Of a DNA stretch of 64,000 bases, positions 8,586 through 17,335 are shown one piece after another (within the stretch, counting starts at the first letter, position 1; the number at the start of each line of letters is the position of its first letter). Position numbers and translations under genes: made by a program. The DNA is from Luteococcus sp038433155. Its GTDB lineage: Bacteria > Actinomycetota > Actinomycetes > Propionibacteriales > Propionibacteriaceae. A model generated the notes under the pieces. The model saw nothing but the letters and a program-made list of their open reading frames with translations. It was not told the origin of the DNA and did not search any database. Location: the NCBI RefSeq assembly GCF_038433155.1, contig NZ_JBCDMW010000007.1:1-64000 (forward strand). The letters are read 5' to 3'.

Positions 8586-9413
8586 TCAGGGCCGCGGGGG
8601 CAGGCCGGCCAGGCGTCGCACCGCGGCGAACAGCTCCGGGCCGCCGGCTCCAGTGACCAGATGGGTGGCCACCTCGGTGACCGCCGGGGCGCAGGGTTGC
8701 ACCCCGATGCTGGTGCCGGCCCACTGCAGCATCGGCACGTCGGTGGCCGAGTCGCCGCAGGCGATCACCTCGTGGGGGCCCAGCCCCAGGTGCCGGCACA
8801 GCGCCGCCAGGGCATTGCCCTTGCCCGAGTCCGACGGCCAGATGTCGTGCAGCTCCATCCCGGAATGGGTGAGGTTCAGACCGTCGATCCGCCCGACGGC
8901 CTCCTCCAGCGCCGGGATCAGGGCGGCCGGCCCCTCGCACATGATCTTGCGACAGCGCAACCCCACCAGCTCCTCCGGGTTCGGCTGGTCCCCGTGCTGG
9001 TCAGCGGTGCACCAGGTGTCGCGTTCCTCCCGCGCGATCCCCTCCGGGTTCCCGTAGGCCAGCCACCGGTCGTCGCTGGTGTAGACGTCGATCGCACCCC
9101 AGCCGTCGTGGGTGGGGGCGGTGAAGTCCGCCAGCACCCCGGCCAGTTCCGGCGTGATCTGGAAGCCCACCTCGTGCACCACCGTGCCGTCGGCCAGCGT
9201 GGTGAGGGCCCCGTTGTAGCTGATCCGGGTGAGCGGCACCCCGATGGCGTCATTCACGATCTGCATCGACGGGTCCAACCGGGCGCTGGCCAGGGCGACG
9301 TCCAACCCGTCGGCCACCAGCGCGGCGACGCCAGCGGCGGCCTCGGGGGCGATCCGGCTGCCGGTCAGCAGCAGGGTGTGATCCAGGTCGAAGACGGCCA
9401 GTTTGATGCTCAT
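8586..9413 (-). CDS. HAD-superfamily hydrolase, Cof-like (type IIB)
   Basis: Cytosolic phosphatase-like protein of 275 residues. Motif I with the catalytic aspartates is FDLDHTLL at 8-15, the type II cap lies in the middle, and the C-terminal KGNAL and GDSATDVPML supply motifs III and IV. Cof-type enzymes dephosphorylate sugar phosphates or cofactors; the substrate is unknown. A GAAGGA site precedes ATG 9413, which directly abuts the stop of the upstream membrane-protein gene, implying co-transcription. Confidence 0.85.
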   Translation of the reverse strand: MSIKLAVFDLDHTLLLTGSRIAPEAAAGVAALVADGLDVALASARLDPSMQIVNDAIGVPLTRISYNGALTTLADGTVVHEVGFQITPELAGVLADFTAPTHDGWGAIDVYTSDDRWLAYGNPEGIAREERDTWCTADQHGDQPNPEELVGLRCRKIMCEGPAALIPALEEAVGRIDGLNLTHSGMELHDIWPSDSGKGNALAALCRHLGLGPHEVIACGDSATDVPMLQWAGTSIGVQPCAPAVTEVATHLVTGAGGPELFAAVRRLAGLPPRP

Positions 9414-10685
9414 TCAGAGTCCTTCGTCGTCCCTGCGGGCCCAGGGGCTGGTGGTGGGATCCTCCGACGGCCAGGCGGGGCCGGGGGGAGGGTTCTGCGG
9501 AGCAGCGTAGCCCGGTGGTTGCGGGGTGGGCACGGCCGGCGTGGCCGGCTGGCCCGGGTGGGGCACGGTGGGTGGGAACTGGGCCGGTGGGTACTGGGCC
9601 GGTGGGTATTGGGCCGGTGGGTACTGCGTTGGTGGGTACTGCGCCGTGGTCGGGCCCGGAAGGCAGTGCGTGACGGCCGGTGCCGACGGCCAGGCGGCCT
9701 CGGTCTGCGCCGGGGTGACGTCGCCCATCTGCACCCGGTCCAGGTACATCACCGTCTGCCACGCGGTGAGCCACACGCCCAGCGCGATCCCGAGCACGGC
9801 GGTGACAAGGCTCACCAACCCACCGAGCCCCGCCAGCGCCTGCCGTTCCTGCAGCTCCACCCGGGCCACGTTCAGCGCGAGGTTGGCGGCATAGGGAACG
9901 CCGCACCCCACCACCAGCAGCCCCAGGGTGCGGCCCACCTGCCCCGACGTGAGACGCCAGGCCCGGCGCACCGCCTGCCAGCCGGACATCTTCTCCAACG
10001 TCAACACGGGCAGCAGGTAGACCAGCCGTGCCAACGGGTAGAGCATCACCAAGGACAGCACAGGCAGGGCCAGCACGGTCAGGGCGAACACGGTCGTCGG
10101 CCCGTCACCCCACTGGTCGCTCTCCAGGGCCACCAGGAGCAGCCCCACCGGGATCGCCCCGGCCAGCGCCCCCAGGCCGGCGCCCCACCAGAGCAACGGC
10201 AGAGCCCGTCGGTCCGTGCCCTGCGCCTGTGCCGTGGCCGAATCCCAGGTCGGCTGGAAACCCCGTGCCAGCTGGTCGATCACGGCCACCAGCATGGAGT
10301 TGAACTTCGCCCAGACCCACACCCAGATCACCCCGATCAGGGCGCAGCAGATCACCACCAGCGGCAGCAGCACCCAGAAGTCCCCCAGCGGGGGGCCATC
10401 GGGCGGGCTGCCGATCGCGGCCATCGCCCCAAAGACTCCGGCGGTGAGCAGGGCAATGGCCGGAAGCAGCGCCAGCAGGCCGGCCACCAGGCCGCTCACC
10501 AGACTGATCCCCAGCAGCAGGCCAAAGCGTCGGCGCAGCACCTGCCAGGTGACGCCGATGATGTCGCCCAGACCCATGGGGGAGCGGCGCAACAGCGGTG
10601 GCTCCTGCGCAGGGGGCGCGCCGAAGAAGGTTGGCTGCTGCACAGCGGCCGGGAAGCCCGGAGCCTGCGGGGGATGGCTGGTCAT
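9414..10685 (-). CDS. Multi-spanning membrane protein with QYPPA repeats
   Basis: A 423-residue membrane protein. A short Pro-rich N-terminus leads into LLRRSPMGLGDIIGVTWQVLRRR, a signature seen in actinobacterial membrane proteins annotated as glycerophosphodiester phosphodiesterase membrane-domain-like. About six to eight hydrophobic helices follow, then a cytosolic Pro/Tyr-rich tail of about 110 residues with five tandem pentapeptides (QYPPA type). No enzyme motif is seen. It sits between a DinB gene and a HAD gene in one minus-strand run. Confidence 0.75.
   Translation of the reverse strand: MTSHPPQAPGFPAAVQQPTFFGAPPAQEPPLLRRSPMGLGDIIGVTWQVLRRRFGLLLGISLVSGLVAGLLALLPAIALLTAGVFGAMAAIGSPPDGPPLGDFWVLLPLVVICCALIGVIWVWVWAKFNSMLVAVIDQLARGFQPTWDSATAQAQGTDRRALPLLWWGAGLGALAGAIPVGLLLVALESDQWGDGPTTVFALTVLALPVLSLVMLYPLARLVYLLPVLTLEKMSGWQAVRRAWRLTSGQVGRTLGLLVVGCGVPYAANLALNVARVELQERQALAGLGGLVSLVTAVLGIALGVWLTAWQTVMYLDRVQMGDVTPAQTEAAWPSAPAVTHCLPGPTTAQYPPTQYPPAQYPPAQYPPAQFPPTVPHPGQPATPAVPTPQPPGYAAPQNPPPGPAWPSEDPTTSPWARRDDEGL
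9571..9645. repeat. Five 15-bp tandem repeats inside the membrane-protein gene
   Basis: Units GGTGGGTACTGGGCC and variants repeat in tandem at 9571, 9586, 9601, 9616 and 9631. They encode the QYPP(A/T) and QFPP pentapeptides on the minus strand. In-frame length change of the tail by slippage is plausible. Confidence 0.9.
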
Positions 10686-10694
10686 GGTGCGATT

Positions 10695-11315
10695 TCAGTC
10701 CTGTTCGTTTCCGGCGACGGAGTCCAGGGCACCCACCTCGGCCTGCTTCGCCAGCGTGCGCAGCATGGTCAGGTGGGACTCCCAGAAGCCGGGATCGGCC
10801 GTTGCCATGTTGTCATTGGCGGCGGTCAGCCCCACCTGGCCGTCGATCTGCTCCCGCACGATGTCCGCATGCCCCAGGTGGCGGGCGGTCTCCACGGCGA
10901 CGTGCACGATCAGCCGCTCCAGGGTGGTGGGCTCCGGCCACCACGGCACCCGGGCCTCGGCATCCAGCGGCAGTTCCTGGCAGGTCTGGTTCGAGGCGGC
11001 GATGGCGTCCCGGTAGGTCTGGATGATCTGGTCGGCCCGCTCCTCGGCCGTCGCATAGAAGTCCAGCATCCGGTCCGCGTCCATCCTCAGGTGCGGCAGG
11101 TCCGGGTGGGGCCGCCCGAAGGACATCTGGAAGTAGCCGTACTCCACCGCGGCCAGGTGCTTCACCAGCCCCAGCAGATTGGTGCCGGTGGGGGTCATCG
11201 GGCGACGCAGGGCGCCCTCATCCAGCCCGTCGACCTTCCACAGGAGGGCCTGGCGCTGGGCGTCGAGATAGGTCAACAGGGTCTGCTTGGTGGCATTTCC
11301 CGAAGTCTGGTTCAT
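10695..11315 (-). CDS. DinB-family protein (DUF664)
   Basis: A four-helix-bundle protein of 206 residues. Family metal ligands fit KHLAAVEYGYF near the N-terminus and HVAVETARHLGHADIVRE near the C-terminus. DinB-like proteins include mycothiol- or bacillithiol-dependent S-transferases; the reaction here is not known. The frame is open upstream, but ATG 11315 is preferred: TAGCGT lies at 11323-11328 with seven bases between it and the ATG. The gene is followed after nine bases by the membrane-protein gene, and is divergent from HrpB. Confidence 0.82.
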   Translation of the reverse strand: MNQTSGNATKQTLLTYLDAQRQALLWKVDGLDEGALRRPMTPTGTNLLGLVKHLAAVEYGYFQMSFGRPHPDLPHLRMDADRMLDFYATAEERADQIIQTYRDAIAASNQTCQELPLDAEARVPWWPEPTTLERLIVHVAVETARHLGHADIVREQIDGQVGLTAANDNMATADPGFWESHLTMLRTLAKQAEVGALDSVAGNEQD

Positions 11316-11379
11316 GTCCGCAACGCTAGCGGGCGCCTGTGACAAAAAATTGTCGGAGCTGGCTGCCAGACTGTGACCC

Positions 11380-13929
11380 ATGGTCTTCCGGCTGGAGCAG
11401 ATTGGTGTCGGGCTGCCCGTCCTGGCGGCCCGCGACGAGCTGCGGCGCGCCCTGACCGGCGGAATTGCGGTGGTGCAGGCCCCGCCGGGCACCGGCAAGA
11501 CCACCTTGGTGCCGCCGCTGGTCAGCGAGCTGTTGGCGGCCGGTGCGGGGCGGGTGGTGGTCACCCAGCCCCGACGGATCGCGGCCCGCGCCGCCGCCCG
11601 TCGGCTGGCGCACCTGTCCGGCAGCACGCTCGGGCAGGAGGTTGGCTTCAGCGTCCGCGGCGAACATCGGGTGGGGCCGAGAACCCGGGTGGAATTTGTC
11701 ACCACCGGTCTGCTGGTCCGACGCCTGCTGACCGACCCGGCGTTGGACGGGATCGGCGCGGTGGTGCTGGACGAGGTGCACGAGCGCTCCCTGGATGCCG
11801 ATCTGGCCTTCGCCATGGTCCGGGAACTGCGCGAACTGCGGCCCGAGCTGGTGGTGGTGGCCATGTCCGCCACCCTGGATGCGTCGCGCTGGGCTGAGCT
11901 GCTGGGGGACGCTGCCCCGGCGCCGGTGGTGGCCGTCGATGCCGACCTGCATCCGCTGGAGATCCGCTGGGAACCCGCCCCGCCCGGGGTGCAGCGGCTG
12001 GACCAGCGCGGCGTCACCTTCGGCTTCCTGGATCACCTGGCCACCACCACCGCCCGGGCCCTGGGCCAGACGGAAGAGGGCAGCGCCCTGGTCTTCGTCC
12101 CCGGCGCGTGGGAGGCCGAACAGGTGGCGCAACGCCTGCGCAGCAAGGGGATTGAGGCAGATGCGTTGAGCGGCTCGCTGGATGCCCGGCGGCAGGACGC
12201 GCTGCTGGCAGAGCAACCCGGCCGACGCGTGGTGGTGGCCACCGCCGTCGCCGAGTCCTCCCTGACCGTGCCCGGGGTGCGGATCGTGGTCGACGCCGGG
12301 CTGGCTCGGGAGCCCCGACACGACGTTGCCCGCGGCATGAGTGGCCTGGTCACCGTGAGCGAGGCGCGCGCGTCTGCGGAACAGCGCGCCGGCCGCGCCG
12401 CCCGGCTTGGCCCCGGCCTGGCCATTCGCTGCTTCCCCCAGTCCGACTGGCCCCGGCTGCGGCCCTTCACCACCCCGGAGATTGCCACGGCCGACCTCAC
12501 CCAGGCCGCCCTGCAGCTGTCCTGCTGGGGCGCCCCGCGCGGGGTGGGTCTCGCGCTGCCCGACGCCCCACCGACCGCCGCGATCGAGGCGGCCGAGGAG
12601 ACGCTGCGCGCTCTGGGAGCGGTGGACGCGGAGGGCCGCGTCACCGCCCGGGGCCGACGGATCGCCGCCGTGCCCGCCGACCCCCGGCTGGCCAGGGCCC
12701 TGCTGGACGGCGCCCCGCGGGTCGGTGCCCGGGCTGCGGCCGAGGCGGTGGCCCTGCTCTCGCTGGACGAGCGCGCTCCCGGTGGAGACCTGGAGGCCCT
12801 GTTGAACTCCCTGCGGCAAGGCCGGACACCGGCCGCCGCCCGGTGGCGGCAGGAGGCGGACCGGCTCCAGCGGCTGGTCCGGGGCGCCGGGGTCGGTGCT
12901 GGGATTGGGCCCGCGGAGGTCCTGGGCCTGGTGGTTGCGCTGGCGCACCCCGACCGGATCGCCCGGCGGCGCGGCGGGCCCGAATCCTCGGCCTACCTGC
13001 TGGCCTCGGGCACCGGCCTGGTGCTGGACAAGGGCTCCCGGCTGCACGGGCAGGAGTGGCTGGCCGTCGCGGAGATGGCGCTGCGCCAGACTGGCGACGG
13101 CTCCGGGGCGGTGGTGCGCGCGGCGGTGCCGATCACCCGCGAGCTGGCCGAACAGGCGGCCGAGCACCTGCGCACCCGTCGCACCGAGGCTCGGTGGAGT
13201 GGGTCGGCTGTGGGCGGTGGAAAGGTCGTCGCCCGGGAGCGGGACCTGCTGGGTGCCATCGAGCTGACTGCCACGCCGGTCCCGCCCGATCCCCTGCAGG
13301 CCCGGGAAGCGGTGCTGACCGCCCTGCGTGCCGACGGGCTGGGGCTGGATTCACCCGGTCTGCTGGTCTGGCCGGATACTGCCCGGGACCTGCGACGGCG
13401 GCTGGCGCTGCTGCACCACGTCGTAGGCGAACCATGGCCCGCCATGACCGAGGAAGCCCTGCTGGCCCGGGCCGACGACTGGTTGGCCCCGGAACTGGAC
13501 CGGCTGGCCGGCGGCGCGCAAGCCAGCCAACTGGACCTGACCTCCGCCCTGCGACGTCTGCTGCCCTGGCCCGAGGCGGGGCGGCTGGAGGAACTGGTGC
13601 CGGAACGGATCGAGGTGCCCACGGGCTCCCGGATCCGGCTGGACTACCCGGAAGACCCCGACGGCCGGGTGGTGCTGGCGGTGAAACTGCAGGAGTGCTT
13701 CGGGATGCTGGACACCCCGCGGATCCTCGACGGGCGCCTGCCCGTCCTGATGCACCTGCTCAGCCCGGCCCGACGCCCGCTGGCGGTCACGGATGACCTG
13801 GCCTCCTTCTGGGCCAACGCCTACCCGGCGGTCCGCTCGGAGAACCGCGGGCGTTATGCCAAGCACCCGTGGCCGGAGGATCCGCTGACCGCACCACCCC
13901 GTCGCGGCACCACCCGCTCCGGACGCTAG
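11380..13929 (+). CDS. hrpB: ATP-dependent helicase HrpB
   Basis: DEAH-box helicase of 849 residues, about the usual length for HrpB. Motif I is APPGTGKTT (GTGKT 37-41), motif Ia TQPRRIAARAAARR, motif II DEVH at 131-134, motif III MSATLD, motif V ATAVAESSLT, and motif VI EQRAGRAAR. The C-terminal HrpB-specific domain includes RIRLDYPEDPDG and KLQECFGM. It is a putative RNA or DNA remodelling enzyme whose bacterial role is poorly defined. There is no ribosome-binding site; CAGACT ends seven bases before ATG 11380, fitting a leaderless start. Confidence 0.93.
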   Translation: MVFRLEQIGVGLPVLAARDELRRALTGGIAVVQAPPGTGKTTLVPPLVSELLAAGAGRVVVTQPRRIAARAAARRLAHLSGSTLGQEVGFSVRGEHRVGPRTRVEFVTTGLLVRRLLTDPALDGIGAVVLDEVHERSLDADLAFAMVRELRELRPELVVVAMSATLDASRWAELLGDAAPAPVVAVDADLHPLEIRWEPAPPGVQRLDQRGVTFGFLDHLATTTARALGQTEEGSALVFVPGAWEAEQVAQRLRSKGIEADALSGSLDARRQDALLAEQPGRRVVVATAVAESSLTVPGVRIVVDAGLAREPRHDVARGMSGLVTVSEARASAEQRAGRAARLGPGLAIRCFPQSDWPRLRPFTTPEIATADLTQAALQLSCWGAPRGVGLALPDAPPTAAIEAAEETLRALGAVDAEGRVTARGRRIAAVPADPRLARALLDGAPRVGARAAAEAVALLSLDERAPGGDLEALLNSLRQGRTPAAARWRQEADRLQRLVRGAGVGAGIGPAEVLGLVVALAHPDRIARRRGGPESSAYLLASGTGLVLDKGSRLHGQEWLAVAEMALRQTGDGSGAVVRAAVPITRELAEQAAEHLRTRRTEARWSGSAVGGGKVVARERDLLGAIELTATPVPPDPLQAREAVLTALRADGLGLDSPGLLVWPDTARDLRRRLALLHHVVGEPWPAMTEEALLARADDWLAPELDRLAGGAQASQLDLTSALRRLLPWPEAGRLEELVPERIEVPTGSRIRLDYPEDPDGRVVLAVKLQECFGMLDTPRILDGRLPVLMHLLSPARRPLAVTDDLASFWANAYPAVRSENRGRYAKHPWPEDPLTAPPRRGTTRSGR

Positions 13930-14052
13930 TCCCGGGCGGACGGGCGTCGCGGAAGGAAGTCTCAACCGGCACTCGAAGCGGCTTTCGGCTGGTTGGTTGG
14001 GGCACCTAGTGTCTGACCGTCGAATTTGTCTGGCCCACGAAGGAGTGGGTGC

Positions 14053-15501
14053 ATGGCTGACCAGCTGAACCACCCGCCGGTGATCGTCGAACCCAAGAAG
14101 CCGCCGAAGGACAACACCCACTGGCTCTACATCGGCGTGATCATCGCGGTGATCGCCGGCATCATCGTCGGCGTCGCCGCCCCGGAGTTTGCGAAGAGCT
14201 GTGCCTGGATCGGCAAGACCTTCGTCAGCCTGGTCAAGATGATGATCAGCCCGGTGATCTTCTGCACCATCGTGCTCGGCATCGGCTCGGTCAAGGCCGC
14301 GGCCAGCGTCGGCAAGGCCGGCGGCATCGCGCTGGGCTACTTCATCACCATGTCCACCTTCGCGCTGGCGATCGGCCTTGTGGTGGGCAACTTCCTGCAC
14401 CCCGGCAGCAACCTGCACATCAAGGCCGGCTCCGGATCCGAATACGCGGAGAAGGCTGGCGCCGAGGGCCATGGCACCGTCGCCTTCCTGCAGTCAATCG
14501 TCCCCGAGAGCCTGTTCAGCCCGCTGGTGGGGGAAAAGGTGCTGCAGACGCTGTTCGTGGCGCTGCTGATCGGCTTCGCGGTGCAGAAGATGGGCAAGCA
14601 GGGCGAGCCGATCCTGAACTTCATCTCCTACCTGCAGAAGCTGGTCTTCCGGGTGCTGACCATGATCCTATGGGCCGCCCCCATTGGTGCCTTCGGTGCC
14701 ATCGCCGGCGTGGTAGGCGGCTCCGGCATGAAGGCCGTGTACCAGATGGGCATCCTGATGCTGGGCTTCTATGTCACCTGCTTCCTGTTCGTCTTCGTGG
14801 TGCTGGGCCTGGTGCTCAAGGTCTTCACCGGGTTCAGCATCTTCAAGCTGGTCAAGTACCTGGCCAAGGAGTACCTGCTGATCTTCGCGACCTCCTCCTC
14901 GGAGTCGGCGCTGCCCAACCTGATGGCCAAGATGGAGCACGTCGGCGTGCACAAGTCCACCGTCGGCATCGTGGTGCCCACCGGCTACTCCTTCAACCTG
15001 GACGGCACCGCGATCTACCTGACCATGAGCTCCATCTTCATCGCCAATGCCATGGGCAAGCCGTTGAACATGGGCGAGCAGATCAGCCTGCTGGTCTTCA
15101 TGATGATCGCCTCCAAGGGCGCCGCGGGCGTCTCCGGCGCCGGCCTGGCCACCCTGGCCGGTGGCCTGCAGGCGCACCGGCCAGAGCTGCTGGACGGCGT
15201 CGGCATCATCGTCGGCATCGACCGCTTCATGTCCGAGGCGCGCGCCATCACCAACTTCTCCGGCAATGCCGTCGCCACCCTGCTGGTGGGCAAGTGGGTC
15301 GGCACCGTCGACTCGCAGCGGGTGCGGGAGGTGCTGTCCGGTCAGCAACCCTTCGACTACTCGACTATGACCGACGACCACGGCGTCTCCCGCGGCGAAG
15401 ATGAGGTGCAGATCGGCAAGGTGCCGCATCCGAGCGACGTGCAGTCCCACATTCCGCCGACTCCCTACCCGGTCCTGCCGGAGGAGTCAGCCAAGCACTG
15501 A
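14053..15501 (+). CDS. dctA: Dicarboxylate:cation symporter (DctA/DAACS family)
   Basis: A 482-residue secondary transporter for C4-dicarboxylates such as succinate, fumarate and malate, driven by cation uptake. It has about eight transmembrane helices plus re-entrant loops. The family serine-rich hairpin ATSSSESALP and the helix motif PTGYSFNLDGTAIY are intact. ATG 14053 follows AAGGAG at 14040-14045. A long perfect hairpin terminator comes directly after, so the gene is probably transcribed alone. Confidence 0.93.
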   Translation: MADQLNHPPVIVEPKKPPKDNTHWLYIGVIIAVIAGIIVGVAAPEFAKSCAWIGKTFVSLVKMMISPVIFCTIVLGIGSVKAAASVGKAGGIALGYFITMSTFALAIGLVVGNFLHPGSNLHIKAGSGSEYAEKAGAEGHGTVAFLQSIVPESLFSPLVGEKVLQTLFVALLIGFAVQKMGKQGEPILNFISYLQKLVFRVLTMILWAAPIGAFGAIAGVVGGSGMKAVYQMGILMLGFYVTCFLFVFVVLGLVLKVFTGFSIFKLVKYLAKEYLLIFATSSSESALPNLMAKMEHVGVHKSTVGIVVPTGYSFNLDGTAIYLTMSSIFIANAMGKPLNMGEQISLLVFMMIASKGAAGVSGAGLATLAGGLQAHRPELLDGVGIIVGIDRFMSEARAITNFSGNAVATLLVGKWVGTVDSQRVREVLSGQQPFDYSTMTDDHGVSRGEDEVQIGKVPHPSDVQSHIPPTPYPVLPEESAKH

Positions 15502-15528
15502 GCAGGCTCCGAGGAGCCCTGGAAAATG

Positions 15529-15580
15529 GACGAGGGAGCATTGCGGCCGTTACCCGACGGTCGCATGCTCCCTCGTCTTT
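15529..15580 (+). terminator. Strong intrinsic terminator after dctA
   Basis: GACGAGGGAGCA (15529-15540) pairs perfectly with TGCTCCCTCGTC (15566-15577). An inner nine-base stem (15542-15550 with 15557-15565) and a six-base loop complete the structure, and TTT follows. This is the clearest rho-independent terminator in the window. Confidence 0.9.
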
Positions 15581-15729
15581 CTGCGATCCAATTCGTGGCA
15601 CCCGCGGGATCAGCCCCATGGGTTCCAAGTGGGCTTCCCCCGCCAGCGCACCGAATTAGAACGTTCAACAGTGTGCAGCACAACGTCTTTCCACGCGAAT
15701 TGGGTCAAGCGCCCATTCTGTGGGACTTC

Positions 15730-15891
15730 TCAGCCAATGCGGGACACGCGCAGCCCGGAACCCGGGTGGACCGTGACCCGCACGGTGCCCGCCGGACGGC
15801 CGCGCACCAGGTAGGCGATCGCGGCGGGCGTCAGGGTGATGGCGTTGCTGGGGGCTGCGAGGGTGCGGACCTGGTGCTGACGGTTCTTCAT
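15730..15891 (-). CDS. Small protein of 53 aa
   Basis: An ORF too short for many gene callers but well supported. ATG 15891 is preceded by AAGGAG seven bases upstream, and about 90 percent of codons end in G or C. The basic N-terminus is followed by NAITLTPAAIAYLVRG and then a VRVTVHPGSGLRV strand. The layout resembles the start of HesB/IscA Fe-S scaffold domains (ITLTPAA ... LRV.V.PGG), but no cysteine is present and the protein ends where the Cys-containing part would begin. It may be a short HesB-like protein, a remnant, or a peptide of its own. It lies about 100 bases after SerC on the same strand. Confidence 0.6.
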   Translation of the reverse strand: MKNRQHQVRTLAAPSNAITLTPAAIAYLVRGRPAGTVRVTVHPGSGLRVSRIG

Positions 15892-15988
15892 GACTCACTC
15901 CTTGGGCTTGGTGCCGGTTGGCCGATGCCTTCATGGAAGTCCGCCAACCTGTCGCCGGCCTGTGCCTGCGCCCAGATGCCCCTGTGGG

Positions 15989-17107
15989 TCAGAGGTGCTC
16001 CACGACGAAGTCCACACACCGGGTCAGCTGGCTGACGTCCTCGGGGTCCACGGCGGGGAACATCCCGACGCGGATCTGGTTGCGCTTCAGCGCCCGGTAG
16101 GGGAAGACGTCCAGCACGCCATTGGCGGCCAGGGTCTGCACCACCGCGGCGGCATCGATGCCCTCGTCCAGGTCGACGGTGCCCACCACCTGCGAGCGCA
16201 GGGCGGGGTCCGCGACGAAGGGCGTCGCCCACTCGGTGCGCTCAGCCCAGTCATAGAGCCGCCCGGATGAGTCCTTGGTCCGGGCGCTGGCCCAGGCCAG
16301 GCCCCCCTGGGCGTTCAGCCAGCGCAACTGCTCGTCCATCAGCAGCAGCGGGCCGATGGCCGGGGTGTTGTAGGTCTGGTTCTTGGCGGAGTTGTCGATG
16401 GCCGTGGTCAGGCTGAGGAAGGCCGGGATCCACCGCTCGGTCTGGGCGATCTGCCGGGCTCGCTCCAGCGCCCGCGGGGACATGATGGCGAACCACAGCC
16501 CGCCCTCGCTGGCGAAGCCCTTCTGCGGGCTGAAGTAGTAGACATCGCACTGGGTGAGATCCACGTCCAGACCGGCCGCGCCGGAGGTGGCGTCGATCAC
16601 CACCAGGGCGTCCTCGTCGGCGCCCGCCACTCGGTGCACCGGCAGCATCACGCCGGTTGAGGTCTCATTGTGTGGCCAGGCGTAGAGGTCCACCCCGGCC
16701 GTGGCGTGCGGAGTGGCGCCCTGTCCGGCCGGTACCTCCACCACCTCCGGCTCGGCCAGGAAGGGGGCCCTGCGGGTCTCGGCGGCGAACTTCTTGCTGA
16801 ACTCGCCCAGCACCACGTGGAGCGAGCGCTCCCGGACCAGACCGAAGGTGGCCACATCCCAGAAGGCGGTGGCGCCGCCATTGCCCAGCACCACCTGGTA
16901 GCCGTCGGGCAGTCGGAAGAGTTCGGCCAGGCCCTCCTGCACGCTCCGGACCAGGTTCTTCACCGGCGGCTGGCGGTGCGATCCCCCGAACAGCTCCGCG
17001 CCGCGGGTGGCCAGGTCGGCGACCTGCTCCGGGCGCACCTTCGACGGGCCTGAGCCGAAGTGGCCGTCGGCGGGCAGCAGGTCGGCGGGAATGGTCAGGT
17101 GGGTCAC
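15989..17107 (-). CDS. serC: Phosphoserine aminotransferase
   Basis: PLP enzyme of 372 residues converting 3-phosphohydroxypyruvate to phosphoserine (serine synthesis) and possibly acting in pyridoxal phosphate synthesis. It matches the actinobacterial type: N-terminal FGSGPSKVRPEQ, substrate-loop GSHRQPPVKN, and the PLP lysine in YYFSPQKGFASEGG. The start is GTG 17107 with GAGAGG upstream. Palindromic copy 2 lies between this start and the end of the cobalamin operon. Confidence 0.94.
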   Translation of the reverse strand: MTHLTIPADLLPADGHFGSGPSKVRPEQVADLATRGAELFGGSHRQPPVKNLVRSVQEGLAELFRLPDGYQVVLGNGGATAFWDVATFGLVRERSLHVVLGEFSKKFAAETRRAPFLAEPEVVEVPAGQGATPHATAGVDLYAWPHNETSTGVMLPVHRVAGADEDALVVIDATSGAAGLDVDLTQCDVYYFSPQKGFASEGGLWFAIMSPRALERARQIAQTERWIPAFLSLTTAIDNSAKNQTYNTPAIGPLLLMDEQLRWLNAQGGLAWASARTKDSSGRLYDWAERTEWATPFVADPALRSQVVGTVDLDEGIDAAAVVQTLAANGVLDVFPYRALKRNQIRVGMFPAVDPEDVSQLTRCVDFVVEHL

Positions 17108-17190
17108 GGTCAGCCTCTCGTCGGGTGCCTGTCCATCCTTTCGCGTCCCGGCTGGATTGTCCGCCCGGGCCGCTCACTGGACGGTCCAAG

Positions 17191-17316
17191 GGTGGGTCGG
17201 GCGTCCAATTCTGGGAAATGACCTCAGGATTCCCCGGGCTTCGGATGGTCCCGCGGGGACGGGTGGGAAGGTCGGATTCCCGTGGTCGATTTTCAGAATT
17301 GGACGCCCGACCCACC
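17191..17316. repeat. Dispersed palindromic element, copy 2 (near-consensus)
   Basis: This is the cleanest outer stem of the family: GGTGGGTCGGGCGTCCAATT at 17191-17210 pairs without mismatch with the right arm ending GACGCCCGACCCACC at 17316. The inner arms are GACCTCAGGATTCC and GGATTCCCGTGGTC. The centre of about 40 nt is unique. It lies between the cobS stop (minus strand) and the serC start, so it is downstream of one gene and upstream of the other. Confidence 0.9.
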
Positions 17317-17335
17317 GCGTGGGCTGCGGCAGGGG

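Noticed and set aside
8193..11342. Very long open frame on the plus strand opposite three real genes
   Set aside because: It is antisense to phosphofructokinase, HAD, membrane-protein and DinB genes and encodes a Gln/His/Arg/Gly-rich string without any domain. High-GC coding sequence commonly leaves such open mirrors.
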